Assembly: GCF_030519475.1 (NCBI RefSeq)
Contig: NZ_JAUMKD010000002.1
Span: forward strand, 62,001 to 126,000
DNA: 64,000 nucleotides
Source: Micromonospora sp. C28SCA-DRY-2
GTDB lineage: Bacteria; Actinomycetota; Actinomycetes; Mycobacteriales; Micromonosporaceae
Direction of reading: 5' to 3'
Below, piece by piece: positions 51,478 to 62,089 of this stretch. Below the pieces are notes generated by a model. That model was not told where the DNA came from and ran no database searches. It saw only the letters and a program-made list of their open reading frames with translations. Position numbers and translations under genes: made by a program. Positions within the stretch are counted from its first letter, which is position 1. Each line of letters starts with the position of its first letter.

Positions 51478-54222
51478 GTGGCTACGGAACGCAAGCGCCC
51501 GGTGATCACCGCCGGTCTGCCGAGCCAGCTTCCGGACATCGACCCTGAAGAAACCAGCGAATGGGTCGAGTCGCTCGACGGTGTCATCGACGAGCGCGGG
51601 ACCAAGCGCGCCCGCTACGTCATGCTGCGCCTGCTGGAGCGGGCCCGCGAGCGTCAGGTCGGGGTGCCGTCCCTGACCACCACGGACTACATCAACACCA
51701 TCCCGCCGGAGCGCGAGCCGTGGTTCCCGGGGGACGAGCACGTCGAGCGGCGGATCCGGGCGTACGTCCGGTGGAACGCCGCCATGCTGGTGCACCGGGC
51801 GCAGCGCCCGGAGATCGGCGTCGGCGGGCACATCTCCACCTTCGCCAGCTCGGCCTCGCTCTACGAGGTGGGCTTCAACCACTTCTTCCGGGGCAAGAAC
51901 CACCCGGGTGGCGGCGACCACATCTTCTACCAGGGTCACGCCTCCCCCGGCATGTACGCCCGGGCGTACCTCGAGGGCCGGCTCACCGAGCACCAGCTCG
52001 ACGGGTTCCGCCAGGAGCTGTCCCACCCGGGCGGCGGCCTGCCGTCGTACCCGCACCCGCGGCTGATGCCGGACTTCTGGGAGTTCCCGACGGTCTCCAT
52101 GGGCCTGGGCGGGCTGAACGCGATCTACCAGGCGCGGTTCAACCGCTACCTGCACCACCGGGGCATCAAGGACACCTCCGACCAGCACGTCTGGGCGTTC
52201 CTCGGCGACGGTGAGATGGACGAGCCGGAGACCCTCGGCGCGATCGGGGTGGCCGCCCGCGAGGAGCTGGACAACCTCACCTTCGTGATCAACTGCAACC
52301 TCCAGCGGCTGGACGGGCCGGTCCGCGGCAACGGCAAGGTCATGCAGGAGCTGGAGGCGTTCTTCCGGGGCGCCGGCTGGAACGTCATCAAGGTGGTCTG
52401 GGGCCGGGAGTGGGACCCGCTGCTCGCCGCGGACACCGACGGCGCGCTGGTCAACCTCATGAACACCACGCCGGACGGCGACTACCAGACCTACAAGGCG
52501 GAGTCCGGGGCGTACGTGCGGGAGCACTTCTTCGGCCGTGACCCGCGCACCCGCAAGATGGTCGAGCACCTCAGCGACGACGAGATCTGGAACCTCAAGC
52601 GGGGTGGCCACGACTACCGCAAGCTCTACGCGGCCTACAAGGCGGCGATGGAGCACACCGGGCAGCCGACGGTGATCCTGGCCAAGACGATCAAGGGCTG
52701 GACGCTCGGCTCGCACTTCGAGGGCCGCAACGCCACGCACCAGATGAAGAAGCTGACGCTGGAGGACCTCAAGACCTTCCGCGACCGGCTCTTCCTGGAC
52801 ATCCCGGACTCGGCGCTGGAGGAGAACCCGTACCTGCCGCCGTACTACACGCCGGGCGAGAAGTCCGACGAGATCGCCTACCTCAAGGAGCGGCGCCAGC
52901 AACTCGGCGGCTACCTGCCGTCGCGGCGTACCGAGGGCAAGCGGCTGACCATCCCCGGCCCGGAGCGGTTCTCCGACGTCAAGCGGGGCTCGGGCAAGCA
53001 GAAGGTGGCCACCACGATGGCCTTCGTCCGCCTGCTCAAGGACATCATGAAGGACAAGGAGTTCGGCAAGCGCTGGGTGCCGATCATCCCGGACGAGGCC
53101 CGCACGTTCGGCATGGACTCGCTCTTCCCGACCCAGAAGATCTACTCGCCGCACGGCCAGCGGTACACCGCCGTCGACCGGGACCTGTTCCTGTCGTACA
53201 AGGAGGCCATCGGCGGGCAGATCCTGCACGAGGGGATCAACGAGGCCGGCTCGGTCGCCTCGTTCACCGCCGCCGGCTCGTCGTACGCCACGCACGGCGA
53301 GCCGATGATCCCGATGTACATCTTCTACTCGATGTTCGGGTTCCAGCGCACCGCCGACGGGCTCTGGGCGGCCGCCGACCAGATGGCCCGGGGTTTCCTG
53401 CTCGGCGCCACCGCCGGCCGCACCACGCTCAACGGCGAAGGGCTCCAGCACGAGGACGGCCACTCGCACCTGATGGCCGCCACCAACCCGGCGGTGGTCG
53501 CGTACGACCCGGCGTTCGCGTTCGAGATCGCGCACATCGTGGAGAACGGCCTGCACCGGATGTACGGCGAGGCGCAGGAGAACATCTTCTACTACCTCAC
53601 CGTCTACAACGAGCCGATCCTCCAGCCGGCCGAGCCGTCCGACGTCGACGTCGAGGGGCTGCTCAAGGGCATCTACCGCTACTCCCCCGCCCCGGAGGTG
53701 GGCGGTGACGCCCCGAAGGCCAACCTGCTGGCCTCCGGCACGGGCATGCAGTGGGCGCTGCGGGCGCAGCAGTTGCTCGCCCAGGACTGGGGGGTGGCCG
53801 CCGACGTCTGGTCGGTGACCTCCTGGACCGAGCTGCGCCGGGACGCGGTCGAGTGCGAGGAGCACAACCTGCTCAACCCGGGCGCCGAGCAGCGGGTCCC
53901 GTACGTCCAGCGGAAGCTGGCCGACGCCGACGGGCCGAAGATCGCGGTCAGCGACTGGATGCGCGCGGTACCGGACCTGATCGCCCGCTGGGTACCGGGG
54001 GACTACACCTCGCTCGGCACCGACGGCTTCGGCATGTCGGACACCCGGCACGCGCTGCGCCGGCACTTCCACGTCGACGCGGAGTCGGTGGTGGTGGCGA
54101 CGCTGCGGCAGCTCGCGCTCCGCGGCGTGGTGCCGGCCACCGTGCCGGCCGAGGCGGCCAAGAAGTACGCCATCGAGGACGTCAACGCCGCCCCGGTCGG
54201 CGAGACCGGCGGCGACAGCTAG
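51478..54222 (+). CDS. aceE: pyruvate dehydrogenase E1 component, homodimeric type
   Basis: A 914-residue AceE, the ThDP-dependent E1 that decarboxylates pyruvate and feeds acetyl-CoA synthesis. [20 protein letters not shown] near the start, [20 protein letters not shown] as the ThDP motif with N in [14 protein letters not shown], and the [12 protein letters not shown] segment of the second domain are all typical. The length equals the family norm. The GTG at 51478 follows CGAGGG by 6 nt. Its block with ahpE and DUF3052 is conserved in Mycobacterium. Ends before a strong terminator. Confidence 0.97.
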   Translation: MATERKRPVITAGLPSQLPDIDPEETSEWVESLDGVIDERGTKRARYVMLRLLERARERQVGVPSLTTTDYINTIPPEREPWFPGDEHVERRIRAYVRWNAAMLVHRAQRPEIGVGGHISTFASSASLYEVGFNHFFRGKNHPGGGDHIFYQGHASPGMYARAYLEGRLTEHQLDGFRQELSHPGGGLPSYPHPRLMPDFWEFPTVSMGLGGLNAIYQARFNRYLHHRGIKDTSDQHVWAFLGDGEMDEPETLGAIGVAAREELDNLTFVINCNLQRLDGPVRGNGKVMQELEAFFRGAGWNVIKVVWGREWDPLLAADTDGALVNLMNTTPDGDYQTYKAESGAYVREHFFGRDPRTRKMVEHLSDDEIWNLKRGGHDYRKLYAAYKAAMEHTGQPTVILAKTIKGWTLGSHFEGRNATHQMKKLTLEDLKTFRDRLFLDIPDSALEENPYLPPYYTPGEKSDEIAYLKERRQQLGGYLPSRRTEGKRLTIPGPERFSDVKRGSGKQKVATTMAFVRLLKDIMKDKEFGKRWVPIIPDEARTFGMDSLFPTQKIYSPHGQRYTAVDRDLFLSYKEAIGGQILHEGINEAGSVASFTAAGSSYATHGEPMIPMYIFYSMFGFQRTADGLWAAADQMARGFLLGATAGRTTLNGEGLQHEDGHSHLMAATNPAVVAYDPAFAFEIAHIVENGLHRMYGEAQENIFYYLTVYNEPILQPAEPSDVDVEGLLKGIYRYSPAPEVGGDAPKANLLASGTGMQWALRAQQLLAQDWGVAADVWSVTSWTELRRDAVECEEHNLLNPGAEQRVPYVQRKLADADGPKIAVSDWMRAVPDLIARWVPGDYTSLGTDGFGMSDTRHALRRHFHVDAESVVVATLRQLALRGVVPATVPAEAAKKYAIEDVNAAPVGETGGDS

Positions 54223-54230
54223 GCGGCACA

Positions 54231-54270
54231 CGACGAAGGGCCCGGCGCGTTCGCGCCGGGCCCTTCGTCG
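54231..54270 (+). terminator. terminator of aceE
   Basis: A 17-bp perfect stem (54231-54247 with 54254-54270) with a 6-nt CGTTCG loop, starting 8 bp after the aceE stop codon. It can also end the convergent SRPBCC transcript. Confidence 0.9.
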
Positions 54271-54372
54271 TCCCCGCGACCCGAGAGCGGGGCAGGCGAG
54301 CAGGCGGTGGTCCGGCGTCCCTGGCGGGGACCCGGGCCACCGCCGTCGCGGGCGACGCCAGGACGGGCCCGG

Positions 54373-54819
54373 TCAGCCGACGGCGGCCAGGTCGGTCAGC
54401 CGGGCGAGCGAGTCCTCCAGGTCGGCGCCGACCCGACGCAGGCCGAGCCGGAGCAGGGCGGCCTTGACCGGACCGGCCGGCCAGCGTACGACGATGAGCC
54501 GCACGATCGTCCCGCCCTCCTCCTCGTCCGCGGTGAGCTGGACGTAGATCTCGGTGCGCGCCTCCGCCCGGGCACCGGCGCCCTTGGCGCGTTCGCGCCA
54601 GCCGATCAGGGTCGGCTCCTGATAGGCGATCACTTCGGCCTCATGCGCCGCGCCACGTCCGGCCTGGACCAGCTGCCGCCGTCCGAAGCCCTCCCCCGAG
54701 AGCACCTCGGCCGCGCGGACCCCCGCCAGCCAGGCCGGCAGCTGCTCGGCCCGCTGCACGACGTCCCAGACCGCTTCCATCGGCGCCGCCACGTGCGCAC
54801 TGCGTTCCACGAGGATCAT
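54373..54819 (-). CDS. SRPBCC (START/polyketide cyclase-like) family protein
   Basis: A 148-residue SRPBCC protein: VERSAHVAAPMEAVWDVVQR is the typical first strand-helix, followed by QLPAWLAGVRAAEVLSGEGF. These proteins bind hydrophobic ligands; role here unknown. GGAGGAAG precedes the ATG at 54819 by 7 nt. It shares a 185-bp AT-richer intergenic region with the GH1 gene. Confidence 0.88.
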   Translation of the reverse strand: MILVERSAHVAAPMEAVWDVVQRAEQLPAWLAGVRAAEVLSGEGFGRRQLVQAGRGAAHEAEVIAYQEPTLIGWRERAKGAGARAEARTEIYVQLTADEEEGGTIVRLIVVRWPAGPVKAALLRLGLRRVGADLEDSLARLTDLAAVG

Positions 54820-54918
54820 TTCCGTCTTCCTCCAGTGAGGACATCCCACGATATCGGCACTCTATGCACAAATTCGGACTTACCTGGACGGGTTTGGAAA
54901 AGACACGCCGAAAACCAT

Positions 54919-54947
54919 TGCCTGACGAACGACCAGCGCCTATGGCG
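54919..54947 (+). promoter_or_regulatory. candidate promoter of the GH1 glucosidase operon
   Basis: TTGCCT (54919-54924), a 17-bp spacer and TATGGC (54942-54947) upstream of the glucosidase gene. The region 54840-54960 is AT-richer than its flanks. A weak match; activity is inferred. Confidence 0.3.
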
Positions 54948-55004
54948 CATTCGCCGGGCGCGCCCTAGAGTCCCGAACACGTTTCGCGTTCACCGGGAGG
55001 GCGC

Positions 55005-56354
55005 ATGCCGACCGAACCGCTGCCCGACTTCCCCGCCGGCTTCCGCTGGGGGGTCTCCACCTCCGCCTACCAGATCGAGGGCGGCGCCGGCGAGGGCGGC
55101 CGGGGACCGTCCATCTGGGACACTTTCGCGCACTCCCCCGGCCGGATCGTCGACGGCAGCACCGGCGACGTGGCGTGCGACCACTACCACCGGCACGCCG
55201 AGGACGTCGACCTGATGGCCGGCCTCGGCGTCTCCGCGTACCGCTTCTCCATCTCCTGGCCCCGGGTCCAGCCGGGCGGCACCGGCGCGGCCAACCCGGC
55301 CGGGCTGGACTTCTACGACCGGCTGGTCGACGACCTGCTGGCCCGCGATATCGACCCGGTCGCCACGCTGTTCCACTGGGACCTGCCGCAGCCGCTGGAG
55401 GACGCCGGCGGCTGGCTGAACCGGGACACCGCGCACCGCTTCGCCGAGTACGCCGACCTGACCGCGGCCCGGCTCGGCGACCGGGTCAAGCTCTGGATCA
55501 CCCTCAACGAGCCGTTCGTCCACATGAGTCTCGGCCACGGCATGGGTGTGCACGCGCCCGGCCGGATGCTGCTCTTCGACGCCTTCCCGGTCGCCCACCA
55601 CCAGTTGCTCGGCCACGGTCTCGCGGTCGGCGCGCTGCGCGCCCGCGGCACCAGCCCGGTCGCCATCGCCAACAACTACTCGCCGGTGCGGCTGGCCGGC
55701 GACACCGACGCCGACCGGGCGGCGGCGGCCGCGTACGAGGCGCTGCACAACCGGCTCTTCACCGACCCGCTGCTCGGCCGCGGCTACCCGGCCGGGCAGG
55801 ACTTCGACGCCGGCGTGGTCCGCGACGGCGACCTGGCGGTGATCGCCGCGCCGATCGACGTGCTCGGGGTCAACTACTACAACCCCACAGCGGTACGCGC
55901 CCCGGAGGAGGGTTCGCCGCTGCCGTTCGACCTGGTGCCGCTGGACGGCTACCCGCGGACCGCCTTCGACTGGCCGGTCGCGCCGGACGGGCTGCGCGAA
56001 CTGCTCGGCTGGCTGCGCGACACCTACCGCGACGACCTGCCCCCGATCGAGATCACCGAGAGCGGCTGCGCCTACGACGACGCCCCGGACGGCACCGGGC
56101 GGGTGCCCGACCCGGAGCGGATCGCCTACCTCGACGGGCACCTGCGCGCGGTCCGGGCCGCCCTCGACGACGGGGTGGACGTCCGGGGCTACTTCGTCTG
56201 GTCGCTGCTGGACAACTGGGAGTGGGCCGAGGGCTTCACCAAGCGCTTCGGCCTGGTGCACGTCGACTTCGACACCCGGGTGCGCACCCCGAAGTCCTCG
56301 TACGCCTGGTTCCGCGACGTGATCGCGGCCAGCCGCCGGACACCGGCGGCGTGA
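55005..56354 (+). CDS. GH1 family beta-glucosidase
   Basis: A 449-residue glycoside hydrolase family 1 enzyme. The acid/base is E169 in WITLNEPFVHM, and the nucleophile is E352 in IEITESGCAYDD (TESG here, against the usual TENG). The N-terminal FRWGVSTSAYQIEGGAGEGG signature of GH1 is intact. No signal peptide, so it acts on sugars already imported. Stop overlaps the MFS transporter start by GTGA, suggesting a glycoside uptake-and-hydrolysis pair. Confidence 0.95.
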   Translation: MPTEPLPDFPAGFRWGVSTSAYQIEGGAGEGGRGPSIWDTFAHSPGRIVDGSTGDVACDHYHRHAEDVDLMAGLGVSAYRFSISWPRVQPGGTGAANPAGLDFYDRLVDDLLARDIDPVATLFHWDLPQPLEDAGGWLNRDTAHRFAEYADLTAARLGDRVKLWITLNEPFVHMSLGHGMGVHAPGRMLLFDAFPVAHHQLLGHGLAVGALRARGTSPVAIANNYSPVRLAGDTDADRAAAAAYEALHNRLFTDPLLGRGYPAGQDFDAGVVRDGDLAVIAAPIDVLGVNYYNPTAVRAPEEGSPLPFDLVPLDGYPRTAFDWPVAPDGLRELLGWLRDTYRDDLPPIEITESGCAYDDAPDGTGRVPDPERIAYLDGHLRAVRAALDDGVDVRGYFVWSLLDNWEWAEGFTKRFGLVHVDFDTRVRTPKSSYAWFRDVIAASRRTPAA

Positions 56355-57628
56355 CCACCGTCGACCCGACGCCGGCCTCGCTGCCGGCGGCGCTGGCCGA
56401 GCCGACCGTCCCGGTCCGGCGCGGCTGGATCGCGCTGATCTTCGCGGCCAACCTCGGCGTGTGGATGGCCTTCTTCACCCCGATCCAGGTGCTGCTGCCA
56501 CAGCAGGTGGAGCGGATCGCGCCGGCCGACAAGGAGGCCGCGCTCGCCCTGGTCACCGGCCTCGGCGCGCTCGCCGCGGTGCTCGCCAACCCACTCGCCG
56601 GCGCGCTGTCCGACCGGACCTGCCTGCGCGTGGGCGGCCGGGAGTTCGGCCGCCGGCACGTCTGGACCGCGGGCGGGGCGCTGCTCGGCGCGGCGGCCCT
56701 GGCGCTGCTGGCCCAGCAGCGCACCGTGCTCGGGGTGGCGCTCGGCTGGGTCGCCGCCCAGGTCTGCTTCAACGCCATGCTGGCCAGCCTCACCGCCGCC
56801 GTGCCGGACCGGGTGCCGGTGACCCAGCGCGGCGGGGTCTCCGGCTGGGTGGGCATCCCGCAGGCGCTCGGGCTGGTGCTCGGCGTGGTGCTGGTGACCG
56901 CCGTGGTCACCGGCAACGCCGCCGGCTACCTGGCGGTCGCGGCGGCGGTGCTGCTGCTGGCGCTGCCGTTCACCCTGTTCACCACCGACGACCCGCTGCC
57001 CCGCGGGCACCGTCCGGCGCTGCGGCCGCGCGCCCTGCTCGCCTCGATGTGGGTCTCGCCCCGGGCCCACCCGGACTTCGGCTGGGCCTGGATCACCCGG
57101 TTCCTGGTCCAGCTCGGCAACGCCCTGGGCACCCTGTACCTGCTCTACTTCCTCACCGACCAGGTGCGGTTGGCCGACCCCGAGGGCGGCCTGCTGGTGC
57201 TGATCCTGCTCTACACGGCCGGGCTGGCCGCGACCGCGGTGCTGGCCGGCTGGCTCTCCGACCGCTCCGGCCGGCGGAAGGTCTTCGTGATCGCCTCCGG
57301 CGGGATCATGGCGGTCGCCGCGCTGCTGCTCGCCGTCGCGCCGGTCTGGCCGATGGCGGTGCTCGCCGCGCTGCTGCTCGGCGCCGGCTACGGCGTCTAC
57401 CTCTCGGTGGACGCCGCCCTGATCACCCAGGTGCTGCCCCGGGCCACCGACCGGGCCAAGGACCTCGGCGTGATCAACATCGCCAACTCCGCCCCGCAGG
57501 TGCTCGGTCCGGCGATCTCCGCCCCGCTCGTGGTGCATCTGGGCGGTTATCCGACGCTCTACGCGGTCACCGCGGCGGTCACCGTGCTGGGCAGCGTGCT
57601 GGTGGTGAAGATCCGGTCGGTGCCCTGA
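56351..57628 (+). CDS. MFS transporter, sugar or glycoside type
   Basis: A 425-residue major facilitator with about 12 helices (first near 24-45, [20 protein letters not shown]). Loops carry [20 protein letters not shown] and [20 protein letters not shown], the two A-type motifs. GTGA overlap with the GH1 gene strongly suggests co-function: import of a beta-glucoside for hydrolysis. Substrate is inferred from that neighbour only. Confidence 0.9.
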   Translation: MTTVDPTPASLPAALAEPTVPVRRGWIALIFAANLGVWMAFFTPIQVLLPQQVERIAPADKEAALALVTGLGALAAVLANPLAGALSDRTCLRVGGREFGRRHVWTAGGALLGAAALALLAQQRTVLGVALGWVAAQVCFNAMLASLTAAVPDRVPVTQRGGVSGWVGIPQALGLVLGVVLVTAVVTGNAAGYLAVAAAVLLLALPFTLFTTDDPLPRGHRPALRPRALLASMWVSPRAHPDFGWAWITRFLVQLGNALGTLYLLYFLTDQVRLADPEGGLLVLILLYTAGLAATAVLAGWLSDRSGRRKVFVIASGGIMAVAALLLAVAPVWPMAVLAALLLGAGYGVYLSVDAALITQVLPRATDRAKDLGVINIANSAPQVLGPAISAPLVVHLGGYPTLYAVTAAVTVLGSVLVVKIRSVP

Positions 57629-57677
57629 CCCACACCCCTGGCCGAATCCGGTGGCGGCCCGCCGTAGGCTGGGGGAC

Positions 57678-59087
57678 GTGACGGTACGTGTACGCTTCGC
57701 CCCCTCCCCGACCGGTATGTTCCACGTCGGCGGCGCCCGCTCGGCCCTGCAGAACTGGATCTACGCCAAGCAGCAGGGCGGGGTGTTCGTGCTCCGCATC
57801 GAGGACACCGACGCGGCGCGGAACAAGCCGGAGTGGACCGAGGGCATCCTCTCCGCGCTCGACTGGATCGGCATCGAGCGGGGCAGCTACGAGGGCCCCT
57901 ACTTCCAGTCGCAGTACGCCGGTGAGCACCGGGCCGCCGCCGCCCGGCTGTACGAGTCGGGCCGGGCGTACTACTGCGACTGCACCCGGGAGGCGGTGCA
58001 GGCCCGCACCGGCTCGCAGTACCAGGGCTACGACGGCTTCTGCCGCGACCGTGGGCTGGGCCCGGGCGAGGGCCGGGCGCTGCGCTTCCGCACGCCCGAC
58101 GAGGGCGAGACGGTGGTAATCGACCTGATCCGCGGCGAGCCCACCTTCGAGAACAAGCTGATCGAGGACTTCGTCATCGCCCGCGGCGACGGCTCGCCGG
58201 TGTTCCTGCTGGCCAACGTCGTGGACGACATGACCATGGGGATCACCCACGTGATCCGGGCCGAGGAGCACCTGCCGAACACCCCGAAGCAGCAGCTGCT
58301 CTGGGACGCCCTCGGGGTCAAGCCGCCGACCTGGGCGCACGTGCCGGTGGTGGTCAACGAGAAGCGGCAGAAGCTGTCCAAGCGGCGCGACAAGGTCGCC
58401 CTGGAGGCGTACCGGGACGAGGGCTACCTCGCCGCCGCGATGCGCAACTACCTGATGCTGCTCGGCTGGGCGCCCTCCGGCGACCGGGAGATCGTGCCCT
58501 GGTCGGTGATCGAGGAGGAGTTCCGGCTGGAGGAGGTCAACCCCTCGCCGGCTTTCTTCGACGAGAAGAAGCTGCGCGCGTTCAACGGCGAGTACATCCG
58601 GGCGCTGCCGATCGAGGACTTCGTCGCGGCCTGCCAGCCGTGGCTGACCGGCACCGGCACCATCGCGCCGCCGCCGTGGCAGCCGGCGGAGTTCGACGCC
58701 GCCGCGTTCGCCGCGGTGGCCCCGCTGGCGCAGACCCGGATCGCGGTGCTCAGCGAGATCGTGCCGAACGTCGACTTCCTCTTCCTCGCCTCGCCGCTGA
58801 TCGACGAGGCGGCCTGGGCCAAGGCGATGAAGGAGGGCTCGGCCGAGCTGCTGGAGGCGGCGACCGCGGCCTTCGAGGCGCTGGAGTCCTGGGACGCCGA
58901 GTCGCTCAAGGCCGCCCTGGAGGCGGTCGGCGCGGAGCGCGGGCTCAAGCTCGGCAAGGCGCAGGCCCCGGTCCGGGTCGCGGTCACCGGCCGTACGGTC
59001 GGGCTGCCGCTGTTCGAGTCGCTGGAGGTGCTCGGCCGCGAGCGCACCCTGACCCGGCTGCGCGCCGCCCGGGTCCGCCTGGTCTGA
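57678..59087 (+). CDS. gltX: glutamyl-tRNA synthetase
   Basis: A 469-residue class I aminoacyl-tRNA synthetase that charges tRNA-Glu. [20 protein letters not shown] holds the HIGH-type motif (FHVGG) and the KLSKRR segment is the KMSKS equivalent; the C-terminal anticodon-binding domain (about 330-469) follows. The GTG at 57678 is preceded by GGGGG. Downstream the convergent gene leaves 72 bp with a G/C hairpin. Confidence 0.96.
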   Translation: MTVRVRFAPSPTGMFHVGGARSALQNWIYAKQQGGVFVLRIEDTDAARNKPEWTEGILSALDWIGIERGSYEGPYFQSQYAGEHRAAAARLYESGRAYYCDCTREAVQARTGSQYQGYDGFCRDRGLGPGEGRALRFRTPDEGETVVIDLIRGEPTFENKLIEDFVIARGDGSPVFLLANVVDDMTMGITHVIRAEEHLPNTPKQQLLWDALGVKPPTWAHVPVVVNEKRQKLSKRRDKVALEAYRDEGYLAAAMRNYLMLLGWAPSGDREIVPWSVIEEEFRLEEVNPSPAFFDEKKLRAFNGEYIRALPIEDFVAACQPWLTGTGTIAPPPWQPAEFDAAAFAAVAPLAQTRIAVLSEIVPNVDFLFLASPLIDEAAWAKAMKEGSAELLEAATAAFEALESWDAESLKAALEAVGAERGLKLGKAQAPVRVAVTGRTVGLPLFESLEVLGRERTLTRLRAARVRLV

Positions 59088-59159
59088 TCCCGGTCGGTCC
59101 CGGTCGGCCCCCGGTCGCGGGGCGGAGCCGGTCGGCGAGGCGCCCCGCCGGTGGTGGCG

Positions 59160-59783
59160 TCAGCCCCGGGCCGACCGGCGCCGCAGCAGCAGGCCGGCGA
59201 CCAGCGCGGCGAGCAGCACGGCCCCGCCGAGCGTCGCCCAGAGCCAGCCGCGACCACCCGACTCCGTACCCTCCTCGGCCGCCGGCACCGCGGCGACGCT
59301 GGCGCTGCCGCTCGGCGTCGCCGTCGGTGCGCCGGACGGCGACGCCGGTGGGACGGAGGCGGCCGGGGCGGTGGCCGACGCCGAGGGGTCGGCCGGCGTG
59401 CCGGTGGTGAGGGTGAACCGCACCTCGCCGGAGACCGGGTGCCCGTCGCTGGAGGCCACCCGGTAGCCGACGATGTAGAGCCCCGCCCGGCCCGGCTTGA
59501 ACGGCAGGCGTACCCGGTTGCCGGTGAAGGTCGGCGCGCCACCCAGCGCCGCCACGTTGTCCGGCCCGGTGACTGTGATCTTCGTCGTGGCCGGATCCGG
59601 CTTGGCCAGGAACCGCAGCTCGATCCGGGCCGGCGCGGTCGCCACCCGGGCGCCGTCGCGCGGATCGCTGCCGGTCAGCGAGTTGTGCGCGGCCGCCGGC
59701 GTCGCCGGCAGCAGGGACACGCCGAGCGCCACGCCGAACACCGCTGGCCAGGTACGCGCCACACGTGCGACCCTGCCCCCCAT
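59160..59783 (-). CDS. CopC domain protein
   Basis: A 207-residue exported CopC-type protein. Signal peptide about 1-32 ends PAAAHNSLTGSDPRDGARV, so His becomes the mature N-terminus, as in CopC copper-binding domains; a second His lies in SSDGHPVSGEVRF. The C-terminal 60 residues are a low-complexity linker plus a membrane anchor (WLWATLGGAVLLAALVAGLL) and basic tail. No partner CopD nearby. GGAGGGG precedes the ATG at 59783. Confidence 0.9.
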   Translation of the reverse strand: MGGRVARVARTWPAVFGVALGVSLLPATPAAAHNSLTGSDPRDGARVATAPARIELRFLAKPDPATTKITVTGPDNVAALGGAPTFTGNRVRLPFKPGRAGLYIVGYRVASSDGHPVSGEVRFTLTTGTPADPSASATAPAASVPPASPSGAPTATPSGSASVAAVPAAEEGTESGGRGWLWATLGGAVLLAALVAGLLLRRRSARG

Positions 59784-60009
59784 GAGCCCCTCCGCAAAGG
59801 TACGATCCGCCCGCTGATCAACGGCTGCCGCACATTAGTCGAGCCGAGATCGCAGATAGTTCCAAATACTGTTCCACCAGCTGCAACCGAGCGACGTTCC
59901 GCGGAGTCTCTGAGGTGGGTCCCGGCCTGTGGCCACGGTCACCTCCGTCCACCAACCACGCACGTGACCTGCAGCGAAGCCATCCATCGAACGGGGCGAG
60001 GAGGCGGCG

Positions 60010-60657
60010 ATGGTCCGACGGATGAGGCGACTGGTCGCGGTACTGGTGGGCGGGCTGGCGGCGACGCTGGTCGCGGTGGCCGCGGCGGGGCCGGCGACGG
60101 CCGCCCCGAAGCCCCCGCCCGGGGTGGACATCACCGGGGACGGGCTGGCCGAGCCGCTGCGGCTGCGCGCCGAGTCCCACCCGCAGCACGTGGTCGCCGT
60201 CATCGACCAGGTCAGCTTCCTGCCCGGCATCGGGCAGAAGACCGGCCCGAAGGCGGCCGACCTCGGTCCGAAGTACACGGTCGTGGTGTTCGCCGGCGAC
60301 ACGCCGAAGCAGACGTACGACCTCTATCCCAAGGCCAAGGGCGGACCGCGGGTGTTCCGGCCGGCCAAGCAGCCGGACAACCGCAAGACCAGCGCGGGCT
60401 GGTTCCTCGGCCGGCTGTCCATGTCCGAGACGCTGCGCACCGCCGGGGTGCCGCTGGAGCGGGAGTTCGACACGGTCAGCGGCGGCGTCGGCGGCGGCGA
60501 GCGGGTGATCCCGGAGGACGCCCTCGACCCGGCCCGCGACATCGACGAGGCGCTCGGCGAGATGCAGCGCCTGCTGCTGCTCAACGGCGCGGTGGTGCTG
60601 GTGATCACCCTCGGTCTGGCCGGGATCGCGCTGCTGATCCGCCGCCGCACCAGCTGA
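60010..60657 (+). CDS. hypothetical exported protein with C-terminal membrane anchor
   Basis: A 215-residue protein with a signal peptide (about 1-32, cleavage after GPATA), a conserved-looking outer domain with WFLGRLSMSETLRTAG and SGGVGGGERVIPEDALD, and a C-terminal helix (LLLLNGAVVLVITLGLAGIA) with RRRTS tail. No family recognised. AGGAGG sits 2-8 nt before the ATG at 60010. It diverges from the CopC gene across 226 bp with no identified site. Confidence 0.8.
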   Translation: MVRRMRRLVAVLVGGLAATLVAVAAAGPATAAPKPPPGVDITGDGLAEPLRLRAESHPQHVVAVIDQVSFLPGIGQKTGPKAADLGPKYTVVVFAGDTPKQTYDLYPKAKGGPRVFRPAKQPDNRKTSAGWFLGRLSMSETLRTAGVPLEREFDTVSGGVGGGERVIPEDALDPARDIDEALGEMQRLLLLNGAVVLVITLGLAGIALLIRRRTS

Positions 60658-60698
60658 CCGCGGCGCGGGCCCGGCCCGCCGGCCGCGGCCGCCCCGGG

Positions 60699-61626
60699 TC
60701 AGATTTCGAGCACCACCTTGCCCCGGACGTGCCCGGCCTGCACCAGCCGGTGCGCGGCCGCGGCCTCGGCCAGCGGGAACGTGCGTGCCACGTGGACGGT
60801 GAGCCGCCCGGCGTCGACCAGCCCGGCGAGCAGGCTCAGGTCCGCCGTCGACGGCTTGACGAACAGGTAGCTGCCGCCCAGCCGGGTGACGTGGTCCGGG
60901 TCGGCCGTGGAGACCAGCCGGGCCGGCCGGTCCATCAGCTGGGCCGAGACCTCCAGCGCGTCGCCGCCGAACAGGTCGAGCGCCACGTCCACCCCGTCGG
61001 GCGCGACCGCCCGGACCCGGTCCAGCAGGCCGTCGCCGTGGCTGACCGGCTCCGCGCCCAGCGACCGGACGAAGTCGTGGTTGGCGTCGCCCGCCGTGCC
61101 GATCACCCGCTGCGCGCCGAGGGCCCGGGCGAGCTGCACCGCCAGGTGGCCGACCCCGCCGGCCGCGCCGTGCACCAGCACGGTGTCGCCGCTACCGGTA
61201 CGCACCGACCGGAGGGCCTGGTAGGCGGTGAGCCCGGCGAGCGGCAGCCCGCCCGCCTCGGCCCAGGACGCCCGCACCGGCTTGTCGGCCAGCGTCCGCT
61301 CCGGGGCCGGCACCAGTTCGGCGTACGTGCCGTGTTGGATGTCGTCGCGCCGGACGTACCCGACGACCTCGTCGCCGACCGCGAAGCCGGTCACCGCGGG
61401 GCCCACCGCTGCCACCACGCCGGCCGCGTCCCACCCGGGCACCAGCGGGAAGTGGCTGGGGAACGCGCCGGCCAGGTACCCCTCGCGCACCTTCCAGTCG
61501 ACCGGGTTCACCCCCGGCGGCGCGTACCCGCACCAGGACCGTGTCCGGGCCGACCGGCGGCTCCGGAAGCTCGCGCACGGCGAGCAGGTCGGCCGGCCCG
61601 TACGCGTCGATGGCGATCGCCCTCAC
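60699..61626 (-). pseudogene. zinc-free medium-chain (quinone oxidoreductase-like) dehydrogenase, frameshifted
   Basis: The N-terminal piece (RAIAIDAYGPADLLAVRELP) and the C-terminal piece (NPVDWKVREGYLAGAFPSHF, the NAD(P) loop VLVHGAAGGVGHLAVQLARA, and the end GKVVLEI) belong to one MDR/NADP-dependent oxidoreductase of about 309 residues. They are in different frames: the 5-G run at 61511-61515 has one base more than an intact gene needs (GCC GGG GTG AAC). Either an inactivating insertion or a sequence error. GTG at 61626 begins the N-terminal part. Confidence 0.85.
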
Positions 61627-61662
61627 GACCACCACGCTAACCGGCGGACGGCGCCCGCGAGG

Positions 61663-61989
61663 TCAGCACCAACGGTGCGGGGGCCGCTCCCGCCGGATCG
61701 CGCGTCGCGGCGGGCGGACCGGCCCGTGCCGGTGCGCGCCCGCCCAGCCGGGCAGGTCGCTGCGGCAACCCCCGGAGCCGGCCGGCTCCACCTCGCCCGG
61801 CAGGGCCGGCTCGGCCGCCCGCTGCCGGGGCACCGGCGGATCCTCGTCGGCCCGCTCGGCCTGGCGGCCCGGCTCGGCCGGCCCGCCGACCAGCCGGCGG
61901 TGGTGCTTGGCGACCGGCTGCTGCTCGTGGTGACCCGGCCGGCAGGGCTCGCCCTGGGCGCAGCCGTGGTCGGCCTCCCCGTGCGCCAT
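61663..61989 (-). CDS. hypothetical protein (108 aa, Cys/His-rich)
   Basis: A 108-residue protein beginning MAHGEADHGCAQGEPCRPGH with Cys and His groups, ending CRSDLPGWAGAHRHGPVR and a Cys. No signal peptide or helices of note, and no recognised family. AGGAG lies 6 nt before the ATG at 61989. Third positions are nearly all G/C, supporting it as a real gene. Metal binding is a guess. Confidence 0.7.
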   Translation of the reverse strand: MAHGEADHGCAQGEPCRPGHHEQQPVAKHHRRLVGGPAEPGRQAERADEDPPVPRQRAAEPALPGEVEPAGSGGCRSDLPGWAGAHRHGPVRPPRRAIRRERPPHRWC

Positions 61990-62089
61990 CCCGGTCTCCT
62001 CACGCTCGCCGTCGCCCGCCGGTGCTGGCCCCGACGTGCCCTGCCACCGTACTGGCCGGGACCGACGAGCCGTGCAGCGCATACCCGGG

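Noticed and set aside
54242..54372. Possible small gene after the aceE terminator
   Set aside because: Short gap between the terminator and the convergent SRPBCC gene; no start or ribosome site seen.
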